Of a DNA stretch of 64,000 bases, positions 8,213-17,723 are shown piece by piece (the stretch's first letter is position 1; every line of letters starts with the position of its first letter). A program made the position numbers and the translations under genes. The stretch covers positions 248,001 through 312,000 of the forward strand of contig NZ_QAOW01000005.1 in NCBI RefSeq assembly GCF_003051005.1. The letters run 5' to 3'. Under the pieces are notes generated by a model. That model was given only the letters and a program-made list of their open reading frames with translations. It made no database searches and was not told the DNA's origin. Source of the DNA: Rhodococcus sp. OK519. Its GTDB lineage: Bacteria; Actinomycetota; Actinomycetes; Mycobacteriales; Mycobacteriaceae.

Positions 8213-8229
8213 GTGACCTTTCCGTGACC
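8213..8229 (+). promoter_or_regulatory. GTGACC-N5-GTGACC direct repeat in the RPF promoter region
   Basis: Two identical GTGACC hexamers (8213-8218, 8224-8229) spaced by five bases sit just before a TAACGT hexamer (about 8235-8240) that could be the -10. Direct repeats of this general form have been described for the response regulator MtrA, which controls peptidoglycan hydrolase and rpf genes in actinobacteria. Assignment to MtrA is inference. Confidence 0.4.
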
Positions 8230-8238
8230 GTCCCCTAA

Positions 8239-9003
<765 letters not shown>

Positions 9004-9008
9004 TCTGC

Positions 9009-9062
9009 CACGCGCCACGCGCCACGCGCCACGCGCCACGCGCCACGCGCCACGCGCCACGC
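9009..9062. repeat. Tandem repeat of the 7-mer CACGCGC (about 7.7 copies)
   Basis: Seven perfect copies plus CACGC start six bases after the RPF stop codon. They are followed without break by two copies of a second 7-mer, AGCTCGC (9063-9076), that leads into a hairpin. The perfect identity suggests recent slippage and copy-number variation. It is non-coding on the plus strand. It is not CRISPR, because there are no spacers. Confidence 0.9.
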
Positions 9063-9076
9063 AGCTCGCAGCTCGC

Positions 9077-9108
9077 AGCCCCGCCGGTCTCCCCCTCCCG
9101 GCGGGGCT
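9077..9108 (+). terminator. Hairpin terminator after the RPF gene
   Basis: A perfect 11-bp stem (AGCCCCGCCGG / CCGGCGGGGCT) around a 10-base pyrimidine loop, 74 bases after the RPF stop. There is no T-run, as is common for actinobacterial terminators. Confidence 0.7.
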
Positions 9109-9205
9109 GTGCCATGTCGATGATGCTTCCGTCGTTCCGGGCGTAACGCTCGGTCTCGTCGGTGCGACGGAAAGGTCGAGACCATCATCGAACGGGGGAG
9201 TGGCC

Positions 9206-9499
9206 ATGACGAGTTCGGTTCGACGCGCTGCAGCGGTGTTCGGCATTCTGGCGGTTCCGCTGGTTCTCGGCTCCACGGCCGGCGCGGGTGTGGCGACGGC
9301 GCAGCCCTGGCAGTTCGGCCCCGTCTATCGCGCAGAGTCCTCGGGTGAGGGCGCCGAGTATCTGTGCAACAAGGCGCTGTCGCTCGAGAAGGCCTACCGG
9401 GCGATCGTCATCGAACCCTGTACGTACGACCCGGCGGAAAACGTCTGGTACCGCGTCGTGTTCTCGCCTGCGATTCTAGGCTTCGGCAGCAGTAGTTGA
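9206..9499 (+). CDS. Small secreted protein of unknown function
   Basis: 97 residues: a typical signal peptide (about 1-32, VFGILAVPLVLGSTAGAGVATA^QP) and a compact mature part of about 65 residues with two Cys (LCNKALSLEK; EPCTYDPAENVWYRV), probably one disulfide. No family recognised. ATG 9206 is preferred to GTG 9200 because ACGGGGGAG ends at 9200, which leaves five bases to the ATG. It follows the RPF terminator and has its own ribosome site, so it is probably a separate transcript. Confidence 0.75.
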   Translation: MTSSVRRAAAVFGILAVPLVLGSTAGAGVATAQPWQFGPVYRAESSGEGAEYLCNKALSLEKAYRAIVIEPCTYDPAENVWYRVVFSPAILGFGSSS

Positions 9500-9568
9500 C
9501 GCTCGGTCGTCGCCGTGGGCCGGAGCCTTTCAAAAGTAAAGGCGATAGGTGGATCTACACTGATAGGC

Positions 9569-10501
9569 ATGGCTGATGGGACGTACCAACCGACACTGTC
9601 GCAGCTGCGCGCCTTCGTCGCCGTGGCCGAATACCGCCACTTCGGGACGGCCGCGGCGCGACTGAAGGTGAGTCAGCCGACGCTCTCGCAGGCACTCGCT
9701 TCGCTCGAGAGCGGCCTCGGGGTCCAGCTGATCGAACGCAGCACCCGCCGAGTGCTGGTGACGGCGGCGGGAGAGCAACTCCTCGCCCAGGCCAAGCTGA
9801 TCCTCGACGCCGCAGACGGCTTCGTCGCCGCGGCGGCCGGGGTCGGGGACAGCTTGGTCGGTCCGCTCCGTATCGGCCTGATACCCACCGTCGCCCCATA
9901 TGTGTTACCGGCGGTGCTGCCCGCGCTGCGCCGAGAGATGCCCGCGCTGGTACCCCAGGTCATCGAGGACCAGACTGCGCGTCTGCTCGAATCCCTGCGC
10001 GCGGGAGCGATCGACGTCGCCGTCATCGCGTTGCCCTCGGAGGTACCCGGACTCGTGGAGATCCCGCTCTACCGCGAGGATTTCGTGGTCGTTCTCCCCA
10101 AGGACCACGTTTTCACCGGACGCAGCGATCTATCCCTCGCAGTGCTCGACGAACTGCCGTTACTGCTCCTCGACGAGGGGCACTGCCTGCGTGATCAGAC
10201 GTTGGATCTCTGCCGCTCGGTGGACGCGCATCCCCTGTCCGGGGACACCCGCGCCACCTCGCTCGCGACAGTCGTGCAGTGCGTGGCCGGAGGACTGGGG
10301 GTGACCCTGGTTCCGGACTCCGCGGTGCCGGTCGAGACGCGCCGCGGCGATCTGGCCACCGCACGGTTCGCAGCCCCGGCACCGGGCCGCACCGTGGGTC
10401 TGGTGTTCCGGGCCTCGAGCGGGCGCGCCGAGGGCTACCGGCAGTTGGCGGAGTTGCTGCGCGAGGCCGCACCCACCGGGGTCGTCACCGTTTCCTCCTG
10501 A
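9569..10501 (+). CDS. oxyR: OxyR-type LysR-family peroxide sensor
   Basis: A 310-residue LysR regulator that senses hydrogen peroxide through disulfide formation and controls antioxidant genes. HTH at about 3-62 (LSQLRAFVAVAEYRHFGTAA; VSQPTLSQALASLE). The effector domain holds the OxyR redox pair, Cys206 and Cys215 in LDEGHCLRDQTLDLC, nine residues apart as in E. coli Cys199/Cys208. The usual divergent partner ahpC-ahpD is absent here. ATG 9569 is chosen because the HTH begins right after it, and a TACACT hexamer seven bases upstream suggests a leaderless mRNA. Two GATAG copies (9544, 9562) flank that hexamer and could be part of an autoregulatory site. Confidence 0.9.
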   Translation: MADGTYQPTLSQLRAFVAVAEYRHFGTAAARLKVSQPTLSQALASLESGLGVQLIERSTRRVLVTAAGEQLLAQAKLILDAADGFVAAAAGVGDSLVGPLRIGLIPTVAPYVLPAVLPALRREMPALVPQVIEDQTARLLESLRAGAIDVAVIALPSEVPGLVEIPLYREDFVVVLPKDHVFTGRSDLSLAVLDELPLLLLDEGHCLRDQTLDLCRSVDAHPLSGDTRATSLATVVQCVAGGLGVTLVPDSAVPVETRRGDLATARFAAPAPGRTVGLVFRASSGRAEGYRQLAELLREAAPTGVVTVSS

Positions 10502-10515
10502 CGCCCCAACGGGTC

Positions 10516-11286
10516 TCAGCGGCGCTTGCGTCCGCCCGGATTCGCTTTGCTGCCGGGCTTGCCGCGTCGCTTCTCCTGGGCGCGGGCCTTGCCCGCCTTG
10601 GGTGCTTGCTGTTTCGCGGTGCGCGGCTGAGTCGTCCGGGGCGCCCGGTCCTTGGTCTTCGGAGTCTCGTGCGGATTGCGTCCCCGGGAACTGTTGGTCG
10701 TGCGCCCGCGCACGATGCCGATGAACTCCTCGACCAGATCGGTCGTGTGTTCCTCGACCCACGACAGCGCCACCTGAGACTCGGGGGCGTCGGAGACTGG
10801 TCGGTAGGTCAGATCCTTGCGGTGGTGCAGGCGGGCCAGCGACATCGGCACCACCACGACGCCGACACCCGCGGCCACCAGTTCGATCGCGTCACCGACG
10901 GATGCGGGGCGGTCCTGGGCGGCGCGGCCCGGGAAGGCGTCCCACACCAAGGGCGTGTCGAGCGGGTCGAGAACGACCTCGTCGGCGAGATCCGCCAGGG
11001 CGACTTCCTCGGCTGCGGTGAACACGTGGTCCTTGGGGACCACGACGACCGGTACCTCCTCGTACAGCGCGATGACGCTCAGTCCGTCGCGGTCGACGGG
11101 AAGCCGCAGCAGCGCGGCGTCGGCACGGGCCTCACGCAGTGCCGCCGGTGCATCGGCGGCCTCGACCGCCACCAGCTCGAGCGGGGTGTCGGCGACGCGC
11201 TCGCCCCAGATGCGGACCCATTTCGCAGGGACGACACCGGGGACGTATGCGAGCCGGAAGGGTCGGGGTGCAGTCGCCTCGGTCAC
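10516..11286 (-). CDS. LysR substrate-binding-domain protein without HTH, with basic tail
   Basis: 256 residues. Residues 1-190 fold as a LysR effector domain (RLAYVPGVVPAKWVRIW; VVVVPKDHVFTAAEEVAL; AAGVGVVVVPMSLARL), but there is no N-terminal HTH. The last 65 residues are a Lys/Arg/Pro-rich tail (GKARAQEKRRGKPGSK) that could bind nucleic acid non-specifically. It is divergent from DUF5997, a neighbour seen with this protein in related actinobacteria. The GTG start lacks a Shine-Dalgarno, but TAGCCT lies exactly six bases upstream. It is probably a ligand sensor or partner rather than a classical regulator. Its function is unknown. Confidence 0.75.
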   Translation of the reverse strand: MTEATAPRPFRLAYVPGVVPAKWVRIWGERVADTPLELVAVEAADAPAALREARADAALLRLPVDRDGLSVIALYEEVPVVVVPKDHVFTAAEEVALADLADEVVLDPLDTPLVWDAFPGRAAQDRPASVGDAIELVAAGVGVVVVPMSLARLHHRKDLTYRPVSDAPESQVALSWVEEHTTDLVEEFIGIVRGRTTNSSRGRNPHETPKTKDRAPRTTQPRTAKQQAPKAGKARAQEKRRGKPGSKANPGGRKRR

Positions 11287-11359
11287 CGGGCAAGGCTACC
11301 CGGCGGCTCTCGGGAGCCGCCCGTGCAGGCGCGTCACACGTCCTCGATACCCTTGACGT

Positions 11360-11791
11360 ATGACGTCGCAGAAGACCCCCCAGACGATGAAGCCCGCAAC
11401 CGCGGCCAAGAAGCTGGGTGTGTACCTCCAGGCCACCCCCGCCGAGTTCCAGGACGGCGTGGTGACCCGCGACGAGCTCAACGAGTGGCAGACCACTCCG
11501 CCGGAGTGGCTCGCCGCCCTCCGCGCGGACGGCCCGCACCCGAAAGACGTCGTCGCCGCCAAGCTCGGTGTGTCGATCGCCGGCCTCGCCCGCGGCGGCG
11601 TCGAAGAGGCGCTCACCACCGCTCAGATCGAGGCGCTGCTCGCCGACCAGCCCGACTGGCTCGTTGCCGAGCGCGCCAGCCTCCTCGACGTTCGCAAGGA
11701 CGAGAAGCGAATCCGTGAGCAGCAGGCCGCCAAGCGGGAGCAGTCCAACCGAAAGCCGCGCAGCTCCGGGCCGTTCAAGCCTCAGGCGTAG
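11360..11791 (+). CDS. DUF5997 family protein
   Basis: 143 residues, soluble, with an N-terminal segment MKPATAAKKLGVYLQATPAEFQ, repeated helix-turn-helix-like stretches (KLGVSIAGLARGG; TAQIEALLADQPDWL) and a charged, Lys/Arg/Gln-rich C-terminus. This matches the actinobacterial DUF5997 family, whose function is unknown. The short helices could form a small DNA-binding unit that partners the HTH-less LysR effector protein divergent to it, but that is inference. TACCCT lies six bases before the ATG, so it is probably leaderless. Confidence 0.75.
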   Translation: MTSQKTPQTMKPATAAKKLGVYLQATPAEFQDGVVTRDELNEWQTTPPEWLAALRADGPHPKDVVAAKLGVSIAGLARGGVEEALTTAQIEALLADQPDWLVAERASLLDVRKDEKRIREQQAAKREQSNRKPRSSGPFKPQA

Positions 11792-11821
11792 CCCACACCG
11801 ATCGATCGGCGTTCGGCGCGG

Positions 11822-12121
11822 TCAGCGTGTGTTGTAGGTGAGACAGCGCGCTGCATGTTCCCCGGAACCCGCGCCGACGCGGATCTCGGTCGCGGTGCAC
11901 TCGAGATCGCGGTTGTGGACGCAGTCTGCGCGTTGACAGGCCCCCACCATGCTCGTGACGGTCTCGAGGCCGCCCTTGGTCGACAGCGGGATGAACGTCC
12001 CGCAGTCGGCGCTGCCGTTGCTGCCGGCGACGTTGATCGCGTAGGCGTGGCAGCCGTCGTGGTTGTAGGAGCAATCGGTGACGGTGCAATCGGTGACGTG
12101 GGGCATTTCCATCGTGGTCAT
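11822..12121 (-). CDS. DUF1540 protein with two Cys-rich repeats
   Basis: 99 residues with two copies of the DUF1540 pattern (CTVTDCSYNHDGC...DCGTF at about 12-40 and CQRADCVHNRDLEC...ARCLTY at about 62-95), eight Cys in all, spaced as C-x4-C-x6/7-C. DUF1540 domains are small probable metal-binding (zinc-ribbon-like) modules of unknown role. No signal peptide is seen. A good GGAGGG site precedes the ATG. It stands alone between DUF5997 (convergent) and the DUF4203 gene. Confidence 0.8.
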   Translation of the reverse strand: MTTMEMPHVTDCTVTDCSYNHDGCHAYAINVAGSNGSADCGTFIPLSTKGGLETVTSMVGACQRADCVHNRDLECTATEIRVGAGSGEHAARCLTYNTR

Positions 12122-12207
12122 GTGGCCCTCCGGACATCTCGACGGTTGTCCTCGTGTCCCTCACCGTATCCACGGCGTGGTGGCCTGACCAGCAAGGATG
12201 GGCTGCC

Positions 12208-12861
12208 CTAAGCGGGCTGTCGGCTCGGCGTCGCGGCCGGGTTCCACTGGTCGCGGAGCGATCGCTCGCGCCCTGTGGCCCGCAGCTGTGTCACCGCACC
12301 GGCGACGACGAGCACCAGGTAGGCCGCATACCACCACCAGTCGTCGTCGACGGTTTCGCTGATCGAAGCGTGGTCGAAGTCGGCGGTGTCGAGGACTCCG
12401 GTGAGGAGCATCGCGCCGCCGACGATCGCGACGGCGCCGCCGAGGACGCTCACGATGACGAGCAGTGCGGCCGGCAGATCGACCGCGAGCGTGAGGACTG
12501 CCAGTGCCACACCGAGAACCACGCCGACGGTGATGATCACCCAGTTCCAGGTGACACCGACAGCAACCGTCGCGGCCGTGCCCAGGGCGAAACCGACCGA
12601 GGCCATCGCCAGCGTCACCGCGACGGCGTAGTACAGGTAGGCGAGCACGGAGAACAGGATCGCCACCAGGACGCCGACGATCCACCCCAGCGCAGTCGCG
12701 AAGACGCCGTCACCCGTGATCGCGGACACCAGGCCCGCGCCCAGATTCAGGCCCGCGAACGCGCCCCAGAGGGCGATCACGAACCGCATCGCAGGTACGC
12801 CCCGGAAACAGAACACCGCACCGACGGCGATGGCCAGCAACCCGATCACGATGTCAGACAT
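12208..12861 (-). CDS. DUF4203 (TMEM198-like) multipass membrane protein
   Basis: 217 residues with about six to seven hydrophobic helices (IVIGLLAIAVGAVFCFRG; FVIALWGAFAGLNLGAGLVS; and others), one acidic loop (ADFDHASISETVDDD) and a short polar C-terminus. The glycine-rich helices fit DUF4203/TMEM198-type proteins of unknown function. The ATG has no Shine-Dalgarno, but TACGGT lies six bases upstream, which suggests a leaderless transcript despite the helicase gene sharing its orientation. Confidence 0.72.
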   Translation of the reverse strand: MSDIVIGLLAIAVGAVFCFRGVPAMRFVIALWGAFAGLNLGAGLVSAITGDGVFATALGWIVGVLVAILFSVLAYLYYAVAVTLAMASVGFALGTAATVAVGVTWNWVIITVGVVLGVALAVLTLAVDLPAALLVIVSVLGGAVAIVGGAMLLTGVLDTADFDHASISETVDDDWWWYAAYLVLVVAGAVTQLRATGRERSLRDQWNPAATPSRQPA

Positions 12862-12933
12862 GTCGGAACCGTACCCGCTGCAGTCGGTTCGGTTCCCGGA
12901 ATCGGCCCCGAACCAGCCCCGGATCAGCCCGAA

Positions 12934-15453
12934 TCAGCCCTCCGCGACCTCGAACTCGTCGAAGACCACTTCGCCGGCCGCGTCGGATTCGGCGAGGTTG
13001 ACCTCGCCGAGCAGAGCCCAGCCGTGATCTCCCTGGGGATCGTCGAGAACCTGGCGTACGCGCCAGAGCGTCGGCTCGGCGGTGACCTGGAACAGCAGGG
13101 GACCGCGGGCGGCCGGGCCGGTCCCGATCTCGTCGTACTCGTCGAAGTACAGGTCCATGAGGTCCGCCCAGTCGTCGGCGTCCAGACCGTCTCCGAGCTC
13201 GGCGAGTTCGGCCCAGCGGTGCCGCGACGCCAGTTCGACGCGTCGGAACATCGCGTTGCGGACCATCACCTTGAAAGCGCGGGTGTTCGCGGTGATCGGG
13301 CGCGGAATGTCGGCGCCGAACGCGACCTGCTGGTCGTCGGACTCCGCGCCCGGGTTGGTGAGCTGCTCCCACTCGTCGAGCAGGCTCGAATCCACCTGGC
13401 GGATCAGCTCACCCAGCCATTCGGTGAGGTCCTCGAGTTCCTCGGTGCGGGCCTCGGTCGGAACCGTCTGCCGAAGAGCGCGATAGGCGTCGGCGAGGTA
13501 GCGCAGTACCAGGCCCTCCGAGCGGGCGAGACCGTAGTGGCTGACCAGTTCCGCGAAGGTCATGGCGCGTTCGACCATGTCGCGGACGACGGACTTGGGT
13601 GAGAGAGCGAACTCGCTCATCCACGGATGGCCGGCGCGGTAGGTCTCGAACGCGGGGAACAGCAGGTCTGCCAACGGCTTCGGCCAGGTGACCTCCTCGA
13701 GGAGTTCCATACGCTCTTCGTATTCGATGCCGTCGGCCTTCATCTGGGCGACTGCCTCGCCGCGCGCCGCGTGTTGCTGCGCCATGAGGATCTGCCGCGG
13801 ATCGTCGAGCGTCGACTCGATGATCGACACGACGTCGAGTGCGTAGCTGGGGGATTCGACGTCGAGTAGTTCGAGCGATGCGAGGGCGAACGGCGACAGC
13901 GGCTGGTTGAGTGCGAAGTCGCGTTGCAGGTCCACCGTGAGCCGGGCCATACGGCCGTACTCGTCGGGCTCGTCGAGTTGCTGGACGATTCCGGCCTGCA
14001 GCAGCCCGCGGTACAGCCGGATCGCCTTGAGGATGTGGCGGCGCTGCGCGGGACGGGTCTCGTGGTTGTCCTCGAGTAGGTGCCGCATCGCCTGGAAGCA
14101 GTTGCCCGGGCGGGCGATCACGTTGAGCAGCATCGAGTTGCTCACCGAGAACCGCGATACGAGTGGTTCCGGGGAGGCCACGATCAACTTGTCGAACGTG
14201 CCCTCGCCCCACGAGACGAAGCCCTCGGGCGCCTTCTTGCGCTGCACCTTCCGGCGCTTCTTCGGATCGTCTCCCGCCTTGGCGAGGGCCCGCACGTTCT
14301 CGATCTCGTGCTCGGGTGCCTGCACGACGACGGTACCCATCGTGTCGTAGCCGGCGCGGCCCGCACGCCCCGCGATCTGGTGGAACTCGCGTGCCCGCAA
14401 CTGACGGGTGCGGATGCCGTCGTACTTCGTCAGGCCGGTGAGCAGCACCGTGCGGATCGGCACGTTGATGCCGACGCCGAGCGTGTCGGTGCCGCAGATG
14501 ACCTTGAGCAGGCCTTCCTGGGCCAAACGTTCGATGAGTCGCCGGTACTTGGGCAGCATGCCGGCGTGGTGGACGCCGATGCCGTGCCGGACCAGGCGCG
14601 ACAGCGTCTTGCCGAAACCGGTGGTGAATCGGAACGCGCCGATGGCCTCGGCGATCGCGTCCTTCTCGGCACGGCTGCACAGGTTCACACTCGTCAGCGC
14701 CTGCGCGCGCTCGAGCGCCGCCGCCTGTGTGAAGTGCACGACGTAGACGGGCGCCTGGTGGGTGGTGACGAGTTCCTCGATCTCCTCGCCGATCGGGGTC
14801 TGCGAATACGAGAAATGCAGTGGCACCGGACGTTCGGAGCCCGACACCTCCGTCGTCGGTCGTCCGGTCCTGCGGGTGATGTCCTCGCGCAGATTCGTGA
14901 CGTCGCCGAGCGTCGCCGACATCAGCAGGAACTGGGCCTGCGGCAGCTCGATGAGCGGCACCTGCCACGCCCAGCCGCGGTCCGGCTCGGAGTAGAAGTG
15001 GAACTCGTCCATGACGACCTGGCCGATGTCGGAACCCGCGCCCTCGCGCAGCGCGAGGTTCGCGACGATCTCGGCGGTCGCGCAGATGATGGGCGCCGAC
15101 GAGTTCACCGACGCGTCGCCGGTCATCATGCCGACGTTGTCGGCCCCGAACACGTCGCACAATGCGAAGAACTTCTCGCTCACCAGCGCCTTGATGGGGG
15201 CGGTGTAGAAGGTGCGCCGGCCTTCGGCCAGGGCGAAGAAGTGGGCGCCGAGGGCGACCATCGACTTGCCGGATCCCGTGGGCGTCGCGAGGATCACGTT
15301 CGCCCCGGACACCAACTCCATGAGCGCCTCTTCCTGCGCTGGATACAGCTGCAGGCCACGATCGCTCGTCCAGGACGTGAACGCGTCGAACAGGGCATCG
15401 GCATCGATGCCGGTGGGATCGACGGTCTCGGGGAGCAGATCGGGAAGCAGCAC
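12934..15453 (-). CDS. DEAD/DEAH-box helicase with C-terminal DUF3516
   Basis: An 839-residue superfamily 2 (Ski2/HelY-like) ATP-dependent helicase, probably acting on RNA. Motif I ATPTGSGKS (about 55), motif II DEFH (VVMDEFHFY), motif III MSATL, and motif VI HQIAGRAGRAGYD with the tandem glycine-arginine typical of Ski2-like enzymes. The long C-terminal half (from about 420) corresponds to the actinobacterial DUF3516 domain. The GTG 15453 start lacks a Shine-Dalgarno and has TAGCCT six bases upstream. The in vivo substrate is unknown. An rRNA maturation or RNA decay role is inferred from the fold only. Confidence 0.88.
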   Translation of the reverse strand: MLLPDLLPETVDPTGIDADALFDAFTSWTSDRGLQLYPAQEEALMELVSGANVILATPTGSGKSMVALGAHFFALAEGRRTFYTAPIKALVSEKFFALCDVFGADNVGMMTGDASVNSSAPIICATAEIVANLALREGAGSDIGQVVMDEFHFYSEPDRGWAWQVPLIELPQAQFLLMSATLGDVTNLREDITRRTGRPTTEVSGSERPVPLHFSYSQTPIGEEIEELVTTHQAPVYVVHFTQAAALERAQALTSVNLCSRAEKDAIAEAIGAFRFTTGFGKTLSRLVRHGIGVHHAGMLPKYRRLIERLAQEGLLKVICGTDTLGVGINVPIRTVLLTGLTKYDGIRTRQLRAREFHQIAGRAGRAGYDTMGTVVVQAPEHEIENVRALAKAGDDPKKRRKVQRKKAPEGFVSWGEGTFDKLIVASPEPLVSRFSVSNSMLLNVIARPGNCFQAMRHLLEDNHETRPAQRRHILKAIRLYRGLLQAGIVQQLDEPDEYGRMARLTVDLQRDFALNQPLSPFALASLELLDVESPSYALDVVSIIESTLDDPRQILMAQQHAARGEAVAQMKADGIEYEERMELLEEVTWPKPLADLLFPAFETYRAGHPWMSEFALSPKSVVRDMVERAMTFAELVSHYGLARSEGLVLRYLADAYRALRQTVPTEARTEELEDLTEWLGELIRQVDSSLLDEWEQLTNPGAESDDQQVAFGADIPRPITANTRAFKVMVRNAMFRRVELASRHRWAELAELGDGLDADDWADLMDLYFDEYDEIGTGPAARGPLLFQVTAEPTLWRVRQVLDDPQGDHGWALLGEVNLAESDAAGEVVFDEFEVAEG

Positions 15454-15514
15454 CGTTACAGGCTAGAGCCTCGCCGAGACATCTCGGCATTCCGGACCGG
15501 CAGTGGTGTCGGAC

Positions 15515-16552
15515 TCAAGTGGCGCTGCGCTCGTCCGATCCCATCGCGTCGAGGACTGCCATCCGAGTCTCGGGCGCGCCGGAGATCGTGGACTCGCCGA
15601 CGCCGTCCGTCAGCAGGGCGCGCCAGCGGTCCTCGTCGAACTCGAGCGGCGGCGTCGATTCGAGGAAGTGTTCGAGGACACCGAGGAAACGCAGTGGGTC
15701 GTCCCGGAAGGGGAAGTGGCCCGCATCCTCGAAGATGTCGAGGTGTGATCCGGGCATCGCCGAATGCGCGAGGTGTGCGTGGCTGATCGGAATTACCGAG
15801 TCGCGGGCACCCCAGATGAGCTGAACCGGCAGGTTCTCGGTCAGATAACACCGGTCCAGCATCGTGACGACCTGTCCGCGCCAGTCGACGACCGACCGGA
15901 GGGTGCGGAGGTACGCCTCGTACGCGGTCGGGTCCGGAAGCGCGCTGATCACGCGGACCAGATCAGGGGTGTCGTGGAGGAGCGTGCCCGGGCGCAGCGG
16001 CGAGCCGTGCACGCGGGAGACGACGTCTCCGATCGCCCGCACCGCCGTCATCGCCCCGGGGATGCGCAGCAGTTTGAGGGCCTCGTTGACGACCGGCATC
16101 GAGATCAATCGCAGCAGCGGATGGACATCCTTGGTGACGCCGCCCGCGGACACCAGGACCAGCCGGTCGACCATGTGCGGAAACTGGTAGGCGAACTGCA
16201 TCGCGACCCCGCCGCCCAACGAATGCCCGACCAGGGTCACCTTGTCGATGCCGAGGACCGACAGCAGGTCACGCATCCCGTTCGCATAGGCGGCCACCGA
16301 ATAGTCGGCCCGCGGTTTGTCCGAACGCCCGTGGCCGAGCAGGTCGGGCGCGATGACGGTGTGGTTCTGCGCGAGGTGCGGAATGATCTCGCTCCACGTC
16401 GACGAGTTGTCGCCGATGCCGTGCAGCAGAAGCACGGCAGGACCCTCACCGGCCATACGAAAAGCGCGCCTGTAGCCGTGGATGGTGCGGAACAGCAGCC
16501 GTGGCTCGGTGTCCGGCACCGGGCGGAGCACGCGCGTGCGAGAGTCGCTCAT
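15515..16552 (-). CDS. Alpha/beta-fold hydrolase (Rv2715-like)
   Basis: 345 residues, cytosolic. Alpha/beta hydrolase fold with oxyanion HGIGDNSST, nucleophile elbow GHSLGGGVAMQ, the acid in IWGARDSVIPI and the catalytic His in EDAGHFPFRDDPLRF. ATG 16552 is preferred to a much longer open frame because a perfect AGGAGG lies seven bases before it and the family begins there. The gene lies downstream of the PAC2 gene on the same strand (208-bp gap), and the mycobacterial counterparts Rv2714-Rv2715 are also adjacent. The substrate is unknown. Esterase or C-C hydrolase activity is plausible. Confidence 0.87.
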   Translation of the reverse strand: MSDSRTRVLRPVPDTEPRLLFRTIHGYRRAFRMAGEGPAVLLLHGIGDNSSTWSEIIPHLAQNHTVIAPDLLGHGRSDKPRADYSVAAYANGMRDLLSVLGIDKVTLVGHSLGGGVAMQFAYQFPHMVDRLVLVSAGGVTKDVHPLLRLISMPVVNEALKLLRIPGAMTAVRAIGDVVSRVHGSPLRPGTLLHDTPDLVRVISALPDPTAYEAYLRTLRSVVDWRGQVVTMLDRCYLTENLPVQLIWGARDSVIPISHAHLAHSAMPGSHLDIFEDAGHFPFRDDPLRFLGVLEHFLESTPPLEFDEDRWRALLTDGVGESTISGAPETRMAVLDAMGSDERSAT

Positions 16553-16760
16553 ATCGCCTCCTGAAGCCGCCGGCCCGCACAGCGGGTGCCGCTCAGATAT
16601 CGATCGTCCGAGTATATCCGTGCACCGAGAGGGTATGCGGGCCAAGAGTCGTGAGTGTGACATCGGATAACGGAAAGGTTTCGGAAACGACCTTACCTGG
16701 ACCTGCGACCAACTGGGCGCCGGTCGTGGGTCAGGTCGGGTCGATTCCGGTCGATTCCGG

Positions 16761-17723
16761 TCAGTCTCGGTCGTCGATGTCCCGTGCGTCGTCGTCGGTG
16801 CCGTCTTCCTGTCGCGCGTGCTCGGCGAGGAACCGCTCGAACTCGGCGCCCAGTTCGTCGCCGCTCGGGAGGTCGTCGTCGCCCGCCAGCAGCGTCGACT
16901 GCTGCTCCTGCGCGGCAACGTACGAGTCGTACTGGTTCTCGAGTGCACGCACGACGGACTGGACCTCTTCGTTCGAGGTGATGTGCTCGTCGATCTGCTC
17001 CCGCACCCGCGCGGCGGCCTCGCCGAGGGCGACCAGCGGCAGTTCCAGGGTGGCGATCTCCATGACGTTCTCGAGCAGGGTCTCCGCGGCGGCCGGGTAT
17101 TCGGTCTGCGCCAGGTAGTGCGGCACGTGCACCGAGAAGCCCACCGACTCGTGTCCGTGCTGGCTCATCCGCAGTTCGAGCAGCGACGACGCGCTGCCCG
17201 GCACCTGGAGCTCGCCGGACCAGCGATGGTGGTCCTTGATCAGTTCTTTGTTCGTCGAGTGTGCCGTCACGCTCAGCGGACGGGTGTGCGGGATGGCCAT
17301 CGGGATCGCGTTGATGCCGATCGTCTGCCGGACGCCCAGCTGTTCCGCGAGCAGTCGGACCGCGGTGGTGAACCGCTCCCAGCGCAGATCGGGTTCCATG
17401 CCTGCGAGGAGCAGGAACGGCGTGCCGGCTGTGTCCCGCAGCGCGTACAGGTTGAGCTGGGGCGCGTCGAAGTCCGAGAAGTGGTCGGCCTTGAACGTCA
17501 TGGTGGGACGCCGCGACCGGTAATCGATCAGCTCGTCCACCGCGAACGACGCGACCAGTTCGGTCTCGAGACTCTCACGCAGGTGCTTGGTGGCCAGCTT
17601 CACCGCGTGACCGGCGTCGGAGAAACCCTCCAAACCGTGAATCAGCACCGGACCCTGGCCGTCGGCGGAGGACAGATGTGGTGCCGGGAACTCCAGCTCG
17701 TACATCTTCGACTGCTCGTCCAT
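16761..17723 (-). CDS. PAC2-family protein (Rv2714-like)
   Basis: 320 residues of the PAC2 (proteasome-assembly-chaperone-like) fold: LIHGLEGFSDAGHAVKLATK near the N-terminus, FVALDEL-type segment ASFAVDELIDYRSRRP, GMEPDLRWERF and GINAIPMAIPHTRP. The acidic C-terminal tail contains DDDARDIDDRD. The homologue Rv2714 is structurally known but its function is not, and a link to proteasome assembly is unproven. ATG 17723 has AAAAGGAG six bases upstream. A short direct repeat of GTCGATTCCG sits just after the stop (16738-16758). Confidence 0.87.
   Translation of the reverse strand: MDEQSKMYELEFPAPHLSSADGQGPVLIHGLEGFSDAGHAVKLATKHLRESLETELVASFAVDELIDYRSRRPTMTFKADHFSDFDAPQLNLYALRDTAGTPFLLLAGMEPDLRWERFTTAVRLLAEQLGVRQTIGINAIPMAIPHTRPLSVTAHSTNKELIKDHHRWSGELQVPGSASSLLELRMSQHGHESVGFSVHVPHYLAQTEYPAAAETLLENVMEIATLELPLVALGEAAARVREQIDEHITSNEEVQSVVRALENQYDSYVAAQEQQSTLLAGDDDLPSGDELGAEFERFLAEHARQEDGTDDDARDIDDRD

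Noticed and set aside
9009-9079. Possible CRISPR array
   Set aside because: The 7-bp repeats are contiguous with no spacers, and no cas gene is present.
9544-9566. OxyR binding site from the two GATAG copies before oxyR
   Set aside because: They are direct, not inverted, repeats and do not fit the ATAG-N-CTAT dyads of OxyR well. Kept only as a remark in the oxyR entry.
13409-15490. 693-codon frame overlapping the DUF3516 helicase
   Set aside because: Same strand, different frame, Arg/His-rich composition without motifs; a shadow of the helicase gene.
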